This document shows positions 30,227 through 41,749 of a stretch of DNA of 64,000 nt, in pieces (position 1 is the first letter of the stretch; each line of letters begins with the position of its first letter). The position numbers and the translations under genes were made by a program. The notes beneath the pieces are model-generated. The model worked only from the letters and a program-made list of their open reading frames with translations. It was not told the origin of the DNA and ran no database searches. The DNA is from Pseudoxanthomonas jiangsuensis (GTDB lineage: Bacteria > Pseudomonadota > Gammaproteobacteria > Xanthomonadales > Xanthomonadaceae), in contig NZ_PDWL01000005.1 of assembly GCF_010093185.1 (NCBI RefSeq), positions 104,985-168,984 on the forward strand, read 5' to 3'.

Positions 30227-30873
30227 TTCTTGCCGCCCCCCTGGTCCGCCTGCTCGGAGATCTCGGTGTCGTCCAGGTAACGATAGGTCTTGACCGTGCC
30301 GGACAGTTCCAGCACGCCGTTGCGGGTGATGCCCTGGTTGCCCTTGGGCTGCAGCTGGATGTCGTGCATGGTCAGGATGACCACACGCGGCAGCGAGGCC
30401 ACGCCGCTGACGAAGGCGCCGAACTGGTGGTAGTTGCCCACCATCCGCAAAGCGATCGGCTTCTCGGCGTAGAACTCCTTCGGCGTCTCCGAGCCCGGCT
30501 TGAACAGCTCGTTGGACAGGCCGCTCGACAGCGCGGTCTGGGAGATGTCGATGATCAGGTCCGGCATCTCGGTCTTGCTCGGCAGCTGGCGCAGCATCTG
30601 CTGCAGCACCTGCTCCATCTGCGCCAGCTGCAGGCGCAGGGGCTCGAGGTTGGCGGCCTTGCCCTGCTCGGTCTCGAAGGTCCGGCGCAGGTCGCTTTCC
30701 TTGCTTTCGAGCGCCGTCAGCTCCTCGCCCTTGCCGCGGAACACCAGCAGCCAGGACAGCAGCAGGATCAGCAGGGCGATCAGCACGCAGAAAACGATCT
30801 TGGCGTTCTGCGGCCAGCTGCCGATGTTGTTGAAATCCAGGTCGCTCAGCTTGAACTTCTTCTTCTGGCTCAT
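30223..30873 (-). CDS. pilO: Type IV pilus inner-membrane alignment protein
   Basis: A 216-residue bitopic protein: a short basic cytoplasmic start (MSQKKKFKLSDLDFNNIGSW), one helix (KIVFCVLIALLILLLSWLLVF), then a coiled coil (ELTALESKESDLRRTFETEQ) and a ferredoxin-like periplasmic domain containing NYHQFGAFVSGVASLPRVV. It pairs with PilN to connect the cytoplasmic pilus motor with the secretin. It overlaps pilN and pilP by four bases each, so the operon is translationally coupled. Confidence 0.96.
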   Translation of the reverse strand: MSQKKKFKLSDLDFNNIGSWPQNAKIVFCVLIALLILLLSWLLVFRGKGEELTALESKESDLRRTFETEQGKAANLEPLRLQLAQMEQVLQQMLRQLPSKTEMPDLIIDISQTALSSGLSNELFKPGSETPKEFYAEKPIALRMVGNYHQFGAFVSGVASLPRVVILTMHDIQLQPKGNQGITRNGVLELSGTVKTYRYLDDTEISEQADQGGGKK

Positions 30874-31642
30874 GACGCCGGGCTCCCCTGGGTCTTGGCG
30901 GGCTCATCGGCCGGGGCCGGTGCGGCCGGCTGCGCGGCGGGCGCCTGGGCCGGTGCGGCGACATCGGCGGGTGCGGCCGCCGGGGCTGCGGCATCGCCAG
31001 TGGCCGGCGCGTTGGCCTCGCCCTCCACCGCCGCGGCCTGCGCGGCGGGATCGATCACCGGGGTGCCGTCCTCGTTGGTGGTCGGGTTGGCCAGCTTCAC
31101 CTTCAGGGTGAAGTTGTACGGCAGGGTCCGGGTGCCGCTCAGGCTCGCCTTGTCGTCTTTCTTCGCCTCGATGATCGACAGGTCGGGCTTGGTCATCCAG
31201 CCCGAGCTCTCCAGGTTGCGCATGTAGGCGCTGACCCGGGCGTTGGACTGGGCGCTGCCCTGCAGGGTCAGGATGTCGCCTTCCTGCTTGAGCGCGGTCA
31301 GGGTGACGCCGTCGGGGATGGTGCGCACCAGCGAATCGAACAGGTGGACCATCTGCGAGCGGTTGGCCTGCAGCTCCTCGATCACCTTCTTGCGCGCCAG
31401 CAGGCGGTCCTTCTTGGCGTCGAGCTCCTTGATCTCCTCGTTCTGCTTCTTGACCTGGGCGATCTGCTGTTCGAGGAAACCGTTGCGCGCCTGCTGGCCG
31501 CTGATCTGGCGGTCGTAGTAGAACCAGACCAGGAACGACAGCAGGAGGCCGGCCACCGCGGCCAGGCCCAGCATGCCCTGGAACTCGCGCTGGCGCTGCT
31601 TGCGGCGCTCGGCGCGCCACGGCAGAAGATTGATCCGTGCCA

Positions 31643-31643
<1 letters not shown>
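30870..31643 (-). CDS. pilN: Type IV pilus inner-membrane alignment protein with long Ala/Pro tail
   Basis: A 257-residue bitopic protein starting MARINLLPWR, the conserved cytoplasmic motif that PilN inserts into PilM. A helix (GLAAVAGLLLSFLVWFYY) follows, then a coiled coil and a periplasmic ferredoxin-like domain. After about residue 188 it continues for some 70 residues as an Ala/Pro-rich tail (AAPAAAPADVAAPAQAPAAQ). Most PilN proteins end near 200 residues, so the tail is an addition, probably disordered. It overlaps the pilM stop by one base. Confidence 0.95.
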
Positions 31644-32734
<1,091 letters not shown>

Positions 32735-32868
32735 CTACCTGTGCCTGTACATTAAATAACGGTCTTTTCCCGCTTGGCAACACCCCCGCGCCCAGGCTGG
32801 GATGCCTGTCACGCAAGGTCGCCAACCGTATCCCCCGGACCGCCCCCCGGCCTGGTCCTTGGCTCATC

Positions 32869-32874
32869 TATACT
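32869..32874 (+). promoter_or_regulatory. -10-like element upstream of mrcA
   Basis: TATACT lies 35 bp before the mrcA ATG in the pilM-mrcA divergent region. No convincing -35 at 16-18 bp is seen, so the call rests on the -10 box alone. Confidence 0.35.
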
Positions 32875-32909
32875 CTGCGGCCGCAAAATCTGCAACGGAA
32901 TCCCGGTCG

Positions 32910-35381
32910 ATGCCCCGTTTCCGCCGCCTGCTGCGCTGGACGCTGATCGCGTTCGCGGGCCTGGCCCTGCTTGCCGCCGTCGCCCTGGGCGCCCTCTATT
33001 ACGTGATCTCGTCCGAGTTGCCGGACATCTCGACCCTGCGCGACACCGAGATGCAGGAGCCGCTCTACGTCCATGCCGCCGACGGCAAGCTGATGGCCGT
33101 GTTCGGCGAGAGCCGGCGCTACCCGGTGACCATCGACCAGGTCCCCCAGCGCCTGCGCCAGGCCTTCCTGGCGATCGAGGACGCCCGCTTCTACGAGCAC
33201 GGCGGGGTGGACTACAAGGGCACCGGGCGGGCCGTGTGGCTGATGGTGACGACCGGCAGCCTCAAGGTGCCGGGCGGCTCCACCATCACCCAGCAGGTGG
33301 CGAGGCAGTTCTATCTGAGCCCCGAGGTCAAGATCAAGCGCAAGCTGGCCGAGATGCTGCTGGCCATCCGCATGGAACAGGAGCTGGGCAAGGACGAGAT
33401 CCTGGCGCTGTACCTCAACAAGAGCTTCTTCGGCAACCGCGCCTACGGCGTGGCCGCCGCCGCCGAGTTCTACTACGGCAAGAAGCTGGACGAACTGGCC
33501 CTGGACGAGATGGCCTCGCTGGCCGGCATCCCCAAGTTCCCCTCCTCCGGCAATCCGATCAGCAATCCCGAGCGCGCGCGGATCCGCCGCGACTACATCC
33601 TCGACCGCATGGCCGAGCTGGGTTACGTCAGCGCCGCCGAGGCCGCGGCGGCCAAGGCCGTTCCGATGCACGCCAGCCCCCACGAGCCGCCGCTGGAGGC
33701 GCCGGCGCCATACGTGGCCGAGATGGTCCGCCAGGAAATGATCGCCCGCTACGGCCCCGAGGCGGTGACCCGCGGCTACCGGGTCACCACCACCATCGAC
33801 CCGGTGCTGCAGGCGGCGGCCGACCAGGCCGTGCGCGATGGCCTGCGCCTGTACGACCACCGCCACGGCTGGCACGGGGTGGAGCGAACCGCGGAAGTGG
33901 CCGCCGACGCCGACGACGCCACCCTGGCCAAGGCCCTGGCCGGCATCACCGTCCAGGCCGACCTGCTGCCGGCGATCGTCGCCGCCACCGCGGCCGACGG
34001 CAGCGCCGAGGTGGTGCTGGCCGACGGCCGCCGGGTGGCGCTGGCCCCCGGCGCCGCGCGCTGGGCCAACAAGAATCCGGCCGCCCTGCTCAAGCGCGGC
34101 GACGTGGTCCGCGTGCGCCACGGCGAGAAGGAGGACGAATTCCTGCTCGACCAGATCCCGCGCGGCCAGTCCGCCCTGGTTTCGCTGGACGCCAATACCG
34201 GCGCCCTGCGCGCCCTGGTCGGCGGCTACAGCTTCGCCGGCAACAAGTTCAACCGCGCCACCCAGGCCCGGCGCCAGCCCGGTTCCAGCTTCAAGCCGTT
34301 CGTGTACGCGGCCGCGTTCGAGAAGGGTTTCAACCCGGCCTCGATCGTGCTCGACGCACCGGTGGTGTTCCGCGACCGCCGCGGCAACACCTGGTCGCCG
34401 CAGAACGACGGCGGCGGCTTCCGCGGGCCGATGCGCCTGCGCGAGGCGCTGGTGCAGTCGCGCAACCTGGTCTCGGTGCGCATGCTCGACGCCATCGGCG
34501 TGGAGTTCGCCCGCAACTACATCACCCAGTTCGGCTTCGACCAGGCCGAACTGCCGCCGAACCTGTCGATGTCGCTGGGCACCGCCTCGCTGACCCCGCT
34601 GTCGGTCGCGCGCGGCTACGCGGTGTTCGCCAACGGCGGCTCGCGGGTGGATCCCTGGTTCATCGACGAGGTCCGCGACCGCGACGGCCAGGTCCTGTCC
34701 AAGGAGAACCCGGCAATGGCCTGCCGCACCTGCGCCACGGTCGGCGGCCGCGCCGTGGCCGGCGCGCCGCAGGTGGTGGACGGCTTCAACTTCGGCGCCC
34801 TGCCCGCCCCCGGCCAGGCGCAGGCACCGGCCGGCGAGGCCGCCCAGGACGGCCCGGCGACCGCGGCCGTTCCCGCCCCGCCGGCCGCCGACGCCAAGGT
34901 CGCCCCGCGCGCGATCGACGAGCGCACCGCCTACCAGCTGGTTTCGATGATGCGCGACGTGGTCCAGCGCGGCACCGGCACCGCGGCCAAGGTGCTCGGG
35001 CGCGAGGACGTGGGCGGCAAGACCGGCTCGACCAACGACCACCGCGACGCCTGGTTCTCCGGCTTCGGCGGCCCGCTGGCGACCACGGTCTGGGTCGGCC
35101 GCGACGATTTCCGTTCGCTGGGCTACCGCGAGTACGGCGGCAAGGCCGCCCTGCCGATCTGGATCGACTACATGCGCGTGGCCCTCGAGGGCCAGCCGAT
35201 CGCGGCCAACGATCCGCCGCCGGGCATGGTCAAGGTCTACGTCGACGGCTCCGGGCGGATGTCCACCGAAGGCGGCGGCCTGGCCGAGTACGTCAAGGTC
35301 GAGGACCTGGAGCGGATGCAGAACAGCCTGGACTTCTTCGGTCCCGAGCAGGACGACGAGGCCGCGTTCGACATCTTCTGA
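32910..35381 (+). CDS. mrcA: Penicillin-binding protein 1A, bifunctional peptidoglycan synthase
   Basis: An 823-residue class A penicillin-binding protein. A single N-terminal helix ([22 protein letters not shown]) anchors it. The GT51 glycosyltransferase domain has [27 protein letters not shown] and [15 protein letters not shown]. An OB-like insert at about residues 300-410 precedes the transpeptidase domain with SxxK in [15 protein letters not shown], SxN in VQSRNLVS and KTGST. The ATG at 32910 ([10 protein letters not shown]) is chosen over an upstream frame start because it directly precedes the membrane anchor. Divergence from pilM is the usual gammaproteobacterial arrangement. Confidence 0.97.
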   Translation: MPRFRRLLRWTLIAFAGLALLAAVALGALYYVISSELPDISTLRDTEMQEPLYVHAADGKLMAVFGESRRYPVTIDQVPQRLRQAFLAIEDARFYEHGGVDYKGTGRAVWLMVTTGSLKVPGGSTITQQVARQFYLSPEVKIKRKLAEMLLAIRMEQELGKDEILALYLNKSFFGNRAYGVAAAAEFYYGKKLDELALDEMASLAGIPKFPSSGNPISNPERARIRRDYILDRMAELGYVSAAEAAAAKAVPMHASPHEPPLEAPAPYVAEMVRQEMIARYGPEAVTRGYRVTTTIDPVLQAAADQAVRDGLRLYDHRHGWHGVERTAEVAADADDATLAKALAGITVQADLLPAIVAATAADGSAEVVLADGRRVALAPGAARWANKNPAALLKRGDVVRVRHGEKEDEFLLDQIPRGQSALVSLDANTGALRALVGGYSFAGNKFNRATQARRQPGSSFKPFVYAAAFEKGFNPASIVLDAPVVFRDRRGNTWSPQNDGGGFRGPMRLREALVQSRNLVSVRMLDAIGVEFARNYITQFGFDQAELPPNLSMSLGTASLTPLSVARGYAVFANGGSRVDPWFIDEVRDRDGQVLSKENPAMACRTCATVGGRAVAGAPQVVDGFNFGALPAPGQAQAPAGEAAQDGPATAAVPAPPAADAKVAPRAIDERTAYQLVSMMRDVVQRGTGTAAKVLGREDVGGKTGSTNDHRDAWFSGFGGPLATTVWVGRDDFRSLGYREYGGKAALPIWIDYMRVALEGQPIAANDPPPGMVKVYVDGSGRMSTEGGGLAEYVKVEDLERMQNSLDFFGPEQDDEAAFDIF

Positions 35382-35463
35382 GCGGACGGCCGCGGCAGCC
35401 GCAACGGCTCCGCGGCGGCACGCAGGTTCGTAAAGTTCGTCATCGGTGCCTGGCGGCCGTTGA

Positions 35464-35491
35464 TTGACCTGTCACGCCGATGCGCTACATT
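35464..35491 (+). promoter_or_regulatory. Sigma70-type promoter for the 35521 gene
   Basis: TTGACC at 35464-35469 and TACATT at 35486-35491 are separated by 16 bp and end 29 bp before the ATG at 35521. This also argues against translation starting upstream of 35521. Confidence 0.55.
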
Positions 35492-35520
35492 CGGGCCAGG
35501 TTTCGTCCGGGAGTGTCGAC

Positions 35521-36168
35521 ATGCACCGCGCCCGCCAGCATGCCGAGACCCGCACCCGCGAGCGCCGCCGGCGCCTCGCCCACGAGGCCGCGCGGCTGAT
35601 GGCCGAGGGCGGCATCCACGACTATCACCAAGCCAAGCTCAAGGCCGCCGACCGGCTCGGCATCCACGACGATGCCTCGCTGCCGCGCAACCGCGAGATC
35701 GAGGAGGCCCTGCGCGAATACCAGCGCATCTTCCTTGGTCAGGCACAGGCCGGCGCAGTGCGCCAGCGGCGCGAGGCGGCGGCCCGGGCCTTGGAGTTCT
35801 TCGCCGGCTTCGAACCGCGGCTGGTCGGGCCGGTGCTGGACGGCACCGCCGACGCCGGCTCGCCCGTGCTGCTGCACCTGCATGCGGACGATCCCGACGC
35901 GGTCGCCCGGTTCCTGGAGGAACACGGCATCCCGGCCGAGCCCCGTGGCCGCCGCCTGCGCCTGGACCGCGAACGCAGCTTCGACGCTCCGGTCTGGGTC
36001 TTCAGCGCCGAGGACCTGGCGTTCGACCTGACCGTGCTGCCCTCGCAGGCATTGCGCCAGGCCCCGCTGTCTGCGCTGGACGAGAAGCCCATGCGCCGCG
36101 CCTCGCTGGCCCAGCTGCGGCAGCTGCTGGCCGAGGACGAGATCGCCGGTTACGAGCTGTCCCTGTAG
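35521..36168 (+). CDS. Conserved hypothetical protein, basic N-terminal helix
   Basis: A 215-residue cytoplasmic protein without a family I can name. The first 75 residues are highly charged and helical (RTRERRRRLAHEAARLMAEG, then HDYHQAKLKAADRLG), and the rest is a small alpha/beta domain (SPVLLHLHADDPDAVARFLE, VWVFSAEDLAFDLTVLPSQA). No signal peptide or membrane segment is present. The ATG at 35521 follows a good promoter. The arrangement of charged helix plus alpha/beta domain is reminiscent of nucleotidyltransferase-like proteins, but I see no catalytic motif and make no functional call. Confidence 0.75.
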   Translation: MHRARQHAETRTRERRRRLAHEAARLMAEGGIHDYHQAKLKAADRLGIHDDASLPRNREIEEALREYQRIFLGQAQAGAVRQRREAAARALEFFAGFEPRLVGPVLDGTADAGSPVLLHLHADDPDAVARFLEEHGIPAEPRGRRLRLDRERSFDAPVWVFSAEDLAFDLTVLPSQALRQAPLSALDEKPMRRASLAQLRQLLAEDEIAGYELSL

Positions 36169-36179
36169 GCGCCGGAAAA

Positions 36180-36210
36180 GACGAACGCCCCGCATGGCGG
36201 GGCGTTCGTC
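36180..36210. terminator. Bidirectional terminator between 35521 gene and gltA
   Basis: GACGAACGCCCCGC and GCGGGGCGTTCGTC form a 14-bp perfect stem around ATG, preceded by AAAA on the forward strand, so the reverse transcript of gltA ends in TTTT. Confidence 0.85.
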
Positions 36211-36234
36211 GTCGTGCGATCGGCGGGAAGCGGC

Positions 36235-37524
<1,290 letters not shown>

Positions 37525-37616
37525 GGTTGCGCTCCTCTGTGGGGTAGGCGGCGCCTTCGCGCGGGTGCGCTGCGGCTCGCGGGAGGGGTCCGCGGCGCGA
37601 GCCGCGAAGCCCCGGG

Positions 37617-37637
37617 ATTATCGCATACCGCGTATGC
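37617..37637 (-). promoter_or_regulatory. gltA -10-like box and adjacent operator-like dyad
   Basis: The reverse strand has GATAAT (37617-37622) and immediately upstream a perfect dyad GCATAC-GCG-GTATGC (37623-37637). It lies about 95 bp before the gltA ATG, where a repressor or activator would overlap the -35 region. No -35 box is obvious. Confidence 0.45.
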
Positions 37638-37712
37638 CGGGGTACCTCGTACGGAAGTCGCATGGCCCGCGACGCAGCGTTGCATCCGGCCGTTCCGGAA
37701 AGCGGACACGGC

Positions 37713-37740
37713 AAAACGGCCGCGCAAGCGCGGCCGTTCG
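37713..37740 (-). terminator. Rho-independent terminator of rpmE2
   Basis: AACGGCCGCGC and GCGCGGCCGTT form an 11-bp stem with a 2-base loop about 60 bp past the L31 gene, and the reverse strand continues TTTTGCCG. Confidence 0.75.
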
Positions 37741-37795
37741 CCCAACCCGCTGCATCACAGTGCCGGCGCCATCCGTGGACGGCGCGACGCGGCGA

Positions 37796-38044
37796 TCAGC
37801 GCGCGTAACGACGCTGGAACTTGTCGATGCGGCCGCTGGTGTCCATGACCTTGTGCTTGCCCGTGTAGAACGGGTGCGAGGCCGAGGAGATTTCGATCTT
37901 CACCAGCGGGTATTCGTTGCCGTCTTCCCACTTCACGGTTTCCTTGGCGCCGCCGGCCAGGGTCGAGCGGGTCAGGAACTTGAAATCGGAGGTGACGTCG
38001 TAGAAGACGACTTCGCGGTAATCGGGATGGATGCCGGCCTTCAT
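37796..38044 (-). CDS. rpmE2: 50S ribosomal protein L31, type B (zinc-independent)
   Basis: An 82-residue ribosomal protein. [20 protein letters not shown] and [20 protein letters not shown] with [11 protein letters not shown] are characteristic of L31. The zinc-binding cysteines of type A L31 are absent, and indeed there is no Cys at all. Type B paralogues usually replace the zinc form under zinc limitation under Zur control. In this family of bacteria the type B form is often the resident one. No zinc-form gene is in the window. Confidence 0.96.
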   Translation of the reverse strand: MKAGIHPDYREVVFYDVTSDFKFLTRSTLAGGAKETVKWEDGNEYPLVKIEISSASHPFYTGKHKVMDTSGRIDKFQRRYAR

Positions 38045-38084
38045 GGCGTAGACCTACTGATCAGTTGACGGAACAGAGCCCGGC

Positions 38085-38114
38085 ATTCTAGCGGGCGGAC
38101 CACCCCCGGCGCAA
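38085..38114 (-). promoter_or_regulatory. Promoter of rpmE2
   Basis: On the reverse strand TTGCGC (38109-38114) and TAGAAT (38085-38090) are 18 bp apart and about 40 bp before the L31 start. Confidence 0.5.
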
Positions 38115-38134
38115 GACCGGGGGGCCTCCCCGAC

Positions 38135-39076
38135 TCAGCCGGCCGCCAGCGCGGCCTGTACCCGGGCCTCGAACCGCGGCTGGCCGTAGCGCAGCAGGAT
38201 CCGGGCGTTGTCCGCGGCCCCGGTCTGCCGGTTCCAGTCCACCGCGGTCAGGCCGCGGGTCAGCCGACCCTCGGTCTCCACCGCCAGCGGCCGCTCGACC
38301 AGTTCCACCGCGCCGTCCGGGTCCAGCGCCCAGGCCATGGCCAGGGAGTCGGCCGAATGCCAGAACTCGCCGCGGCGGTCCTCCGACCACAGCCGGGTCT
38401 GGCGGGAGATGGCCTCGTAGAAGCGCGCGCGCGGGGAATCGGCCGCCAGCCACTGTTCGACCTTGCGATGGTGGAAGCCGTGGGCCAGGGTCGCCTCCCA
38501 GTCGGCCAGGTCGAACTTCGGAAAGCCGGACAGGACCACGTGCGCGGCCTCCGGGTCGAAGCCGACGTTGAACTCGGCCACCGGGGTGATGTTGCCGTGC
38601 GCGGTCACCGCGCCGCCCATCACCACCAGCCGGGCCACGCGCTGCGGCAGGGTCGGGTCCAGGCGCAGGGCCAGGGCCAGGTTGGTGAGCGGGCCGAGTG
38701 CGACCAGCAGCAGGCGGCCGGCGTGTTCGTGCGACAGGCGCAGGATCGCCAGGGCGGCGTGCTCGGCCTCGGCCTGGCCGGCCGGATCGGGATAGCCGAC
38801 GTCGCCGAAGCCGTCGCGGCCATGGACGTGGGCCGCGTCCTCGCGTGGGGCGTGGACCAGCGGGCCCTCGCACCCGGGGAACACCGGGATATTCGGGCGG
38901 CCGGCGACCTCGCGCAGCTTGAGCGCGTTGCGCACGGTATGCCCGAGCCCGACGTTGCCGGCGGCGATGGTCAGGCCGACCACCTCGTGGGCATCGGAAT
39001 GGAAGGCCATCAGCAGGGCCAGTGCGTCGTCGACACCGGGATCGGTATCGATCAGCAAAGGGATCTTCTCGCTCAT
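38135..39076 (-). CDS. Inosine/uridine-preferring nucleoside hydrolase family protein
   Basis: A 313-residue enzyme that cleaves the N-glycosidic bond of ribonucleosides. The calcium-binding N-terminal motif LLIDTDPGVDDALALLMA is intact, followed by GLTIAAGNVGLGHTVRNAL, LLVALGPLTNLALAL, VMGGAVTAHGNITPVAEFN and the VDWNRQTG stretch near the C-terminus. Length is normal. Base preference cannot be read from sequence. It follows recG by 85 bp on the same strand and may be read through from it. Confidence 0.94.
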   Translation of the reverse strand: MSEKIPLLIDTDPGVDDALALLMAFHSDAHEVVGLTIAAGNVGLGHTVRNALKLREVAGRPNIPVFPGCEGPLVHAPREDAAHVHGRDGFGDVGYPDPAGQAEAEHAALAILRLSHEHAGRLLLVALGPLTNLALALRLDPTLPQRVARLVVMGGAVTAHGNITPVAEFNVGFDPEAAHVVLSGFPKFDLADWEATLAHGFHHRKVEQWLAADSPRARFYEAISRQTRLWSEDRRGEFWHSADSLAMAWALDPDGAVELVERPLAVETEGRLTRGLTAVDWNRQTGAADNARILLRYGQPRFEARVQAALAAG

Positions 39077-39161
39077 GCGTCGCTCGTCCGGATCGGTGGG
39101 CCAGTGTCGCCATTCCGGGCATGCGCGGCAAACGGGAGGCGGAGCGCTGGATCCTGTCCCC

Positions 39162-41297
39162 TCAAGCCGCCGCGTAGCGCGCTGCTCCGCCGATCCAGCG
39201 CGCCACCACCCGGTCGGCGATGTCCGGCGAATGCTCCAGCAGCCTGTCGGCCAGCGCGTGCACCTGCGGCAGCAGGCCCGCGTCGCGCGCCAGGTCGGCG
39301 ATCCGGAATGCCGCCAGGCCGGTCTGGCGGGTGCCCAGCAGCTCGCCGGGACCGCGCAGGGCCAGGTCCTTCTCGGCGATGACGAAACCGTCCCCGGTCT
39401 GGCGCAGCACGTCCAGCCTCTGCCGCGCCAAAGCCGACAGCGGCGGCTGGTACAGCAGCACGCAGCTGGACGCCGCCGCGCCGCGCCCCACCCGGCCGCG
39501 CAGCTGGTGCAGCTGGGCCAGGCCCAGGCGCTCGGCGTTCTCGACGATCATCAGCGAGGCGTTGGGCACGTCCACGCCGACCTCGATCACCGTGGTCGCG
39601 ACCAGCAGGTCGATGTCGCCGTCCTTGAACGCGCGCATCGTCGTCTGCTTCTGCGCCGCCTTCATCCGGCCGTGGACCAGGCCCACGCGCACGCCCGGCA
39701 GCTGCTGCGAGAGCTGCTCGAAGGTGCGCTCGGCCGCCTGCGCCTGCAGCTTCGCGCCCTGCCCCGGCTTGCCGTCGTCCTCGGCCTCCTCGATCAGGGT
39801 GCAGACCCAGTAGGCCTGACGCCCTTCCGCGCAGGCGGCGCGGATCCGCTCGACCAGTTCCGGCCGGCGCTCGGCGCTGAGCGCGGCCGTGGTCACCGGG
39901 GTGCGTCCGGGCGGCAGTTCGTCGATCGCCGACACGTCCAGGTCGGCGTAGGCGGTCATCGCCAGGGTGCGCGGGATCGGGGTGGCGGTCATCACCAGCT
40001 GGTGCGGGACGTGGCCGTGGGCAGGTCCCTTGTCGCGCAGGGCCAGCCTCTGCTGCACGCCGAAGCGGTGCTGCTCGTCGACCACCACCAGGACCAGGTC
40101 GTGGAAGGCCACGCCTTCCTGCATCAGCGCGTGGGTACCGACCACCACCTGCGCGGCGCCGGAGGCCACGTCGGCCAGCGCCGCCGCGCGCGCCTTGCCG
40201 GTGACCTTGCCGGCCAGCCAGGCCACGCGGATGCCGAGCGGCTCCAGCCAGGCGCGCAGGTTGGCCAGGTGCTGCTCGGCCAGCAGTTCGGTCGGCGCGG
40301 CCAGCGCGACCTGGCCGCCACCCTCGACCGCCAGGGTCGCGGCCAGCGCGGCGACCACGGTCTTGCCGGAACCGACGTCGCCCTGCACCAGCCTTTGCAT
40401 CGGCGAGGGTTTAGCCAGATCGCTGCGGACCTGCTCGAACACCCGCTGCTGCGCCCCGGTCAGCGCGAACGGCAGCGACGCCGTCAGCCTTCGCGCCAGC
40501 GCGCCGGGACCGTCCAGCGCGCGCGCGCGCAGCCTCTGCTGCGCCAGCCGCTGCCGGCGCAGGCTCAGGTGGTGGGCGAGCAGCTCCTCCAGCGCCAGTC
40601 GCCTCTGCGCCGGATGGGTGCCGGCCGCCAGCGCGGCCAGGTCCACGTCAGACGGCGGCCGGTGCAGGGCCAGCAGGGAGTCGCGCAGGCCGGGCAGTCC
40701 GGCCAGTCCCGGCAGCGACGGCGGCAACAGCTCCAGCGCGGCCGGCTCCGGCAACAGGTCCAGGGCTTGGCCGATCAGCCGGCGCAGCACCGCCGGCCCG
40801 ACGCCCTCGACCGCCGGATAGACCGGGTCCAGCGACTCGCCCAGTTCCGGCGCCTCGTCCGCGGCCAGCACCCGGTAGCTGGGATGCACGATCTCCAGCC
40901 CGTACTGGCCGGGCCGCGGGGTGCCGAAGCAGCGCAGGCGCACGCCCGGGCGGAACTGCGCGACCTGGGCGGCGCGGAAATGGAAGAAGCGCAGCACCAA
41001 GGTCGCGTGCGAGCCATCGGCGACCGCCACCCGCAACAAGGGCCGGTAGCGGAAGCCGCGCTCGACCGCCTCGACCGTGGCCTCGACCTGGGCCGGCTCG
41101 CCGATCCGCAGGTCGGCGATCGCGGTCAGCCGGGTGCGGTCCTCGTAGCGCAGGGGCAGGTGCAGCCACAGGTCCTGGACCGTGGCCAGGCCGCGGGCGG
41201 CGAGCTTTTCGGCCACCGCCGCGCCGACTCCGCGCAGGGCCGACAGCGGCGTGGCGCCGCCGGCCAGCTTCGGTGCCGGCCGCCGGATCGGCTTCAC
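39162..41297 (-). CDS. recG: ATP-dependent DNA helicase RecG
   Basis: A 711-residue branch-migration helicase that remodels stalled forks and Holliday junctions. The wedge/OB domain occupies the first 270 residues (PLRYEDRTRLTAIADLRIGE). Helicase motifs follow: Walker A QGDVGSGKTVVAALAA, the DExH box VVDEQHRFGVQQR, TATPIPRTLAMT, and the C-terminal VATTVIEVGVDVPNASLM with HQLRGRVGRG. It is near the end of the ftsH-folP-miaA-hfq-hflX-ridA-recG array, 39 bp after ridA. Confidence 0.97.
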   Translation of the reverse strand: MKPIRRPAPKLAGGATPLSALRGVGAAVAEKLAARGLATVQDLWLHLPLRYEDRTRLTAIADLRIGEPAQVEATVEAVERGFRYRPLLRVAVADGSHATLVLRFFHFRAAQVAQFRPGVRLRCFGTPRPGQYGLEIVHPSYRVLAADEAPELGESLDPVYPAVEGVGPAVLRRLIGQALDLLPEPAALELLPPSLPGLAGLPGLRDSLLALHRPPSDVDLAALAAGTHPAQRRLALEELLAHHLSLRRQRLAQQRLRARALDGPGALARRLTASLPFALTGAQQRVFEQVRSDLAKPSPMQRLVQGDVGSGKTVVAALAATLAVEGGGQVALAAPTELLAEQHLANLRAWLEPLGIRVAWLAGKVTGKARAAALADVASGAAQVVVGTHALMQEGVAFHDLVLVVVDEQHRFGVQQRLALRDKGPAHGHVPHQLVMTATPIPRTLAMTAYADLDVSAIDELPPGRTPVTTAALSAERRPELVERIRAACAEGRQAYWVCTLIEEAEDDGKPGQGAKLQAQAAERTFEQLSQQLPGVRVGLVHGRMKAAQKQTTMRAFKDGDIDLLVATTVIEVGVDVPNASLMIVENAERLGLAQLHQLRGRVGRGAAASSCVLLYQPPLSALARQRLDVLRQTGDGFVIAEKDLALRGPGELLGTRQTGLAAFRIADLARDAGLLPQVHALADRLLEHSPDIADRVVARWIGGAARYAAA

Positions 41298-41336
41298 GCC
41301 AGCGCGCGCCGGAACGTAGGGCTCAGGCCCGCGCCC

Positions 41337-41717
41337 TCACTCCAGGACCATCACCGCATCGGCCTCGAACGCCACACCCTTGGGCAGGGCGGACACGCCG
41401 ATGGTCGAGCGGGCGGGGAACGGCGCGCTGAAGTATTCCTGCATCACCGCGTTGACCGCGGCGAACTGCGACAGGTCGGTCAGGTACAGGCCCAGGCGCA
41501 CGACCTTGTCGAGCGAGCCGCCGGCCGCCTCGGCCACCGCCTTGAGGTTGTCGAACACCTGCCGCGCCTGGGCGGCGATGTCGCCTTCGACCACCTCGCC
41601 GGTGGCCGGCACCAGCGGAATCTGCCCGGAGAAGTACACGGTGCTGCCGCTGCGCACGGCCTGCGAATACGGGCCGATGGCTGCCGGGGCGCGGTCGGTC
41701 TGGACGATCTGGGACAT
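41337..41717 (-). CDS. ridA: RidA family reactive intermediate/imine deaminase
   Basis: A 126-residue protein that hydrolyses reactive enamine and imine products of PLP enzymes such as threonine dehydratase. The sequence APAAIGPYSQAVRSGSTVYF, GQIPLVPATGEVVEGDI, FARSTIGVSALPKGVAFEAD-like ARSTIGVSALPKGVAFE and the Arg that binds the substrate carboxylate (PARST) are all present. The ATG at 41715-41717 gives the conserved start. The open frame continues upstream without support. It sits between hflX and recG. Confidence 0.96.
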   Translation of the reverse strand: MSQIVQTDRAPAAIGPYSQAVRSGSTVYFSGQIPLVPATGEVVEGDIAAQARQVFDNLKAVAEAAGGSLDKVVRLGLYLTDLSQFAAVNAVMQEYFSAPFPARSTIGVSALPKGVAFEADAVMVLE

Positions 41718-41749
41718 GGCGGGTTCCTGTGGCGAACGAAAGGGAGATT

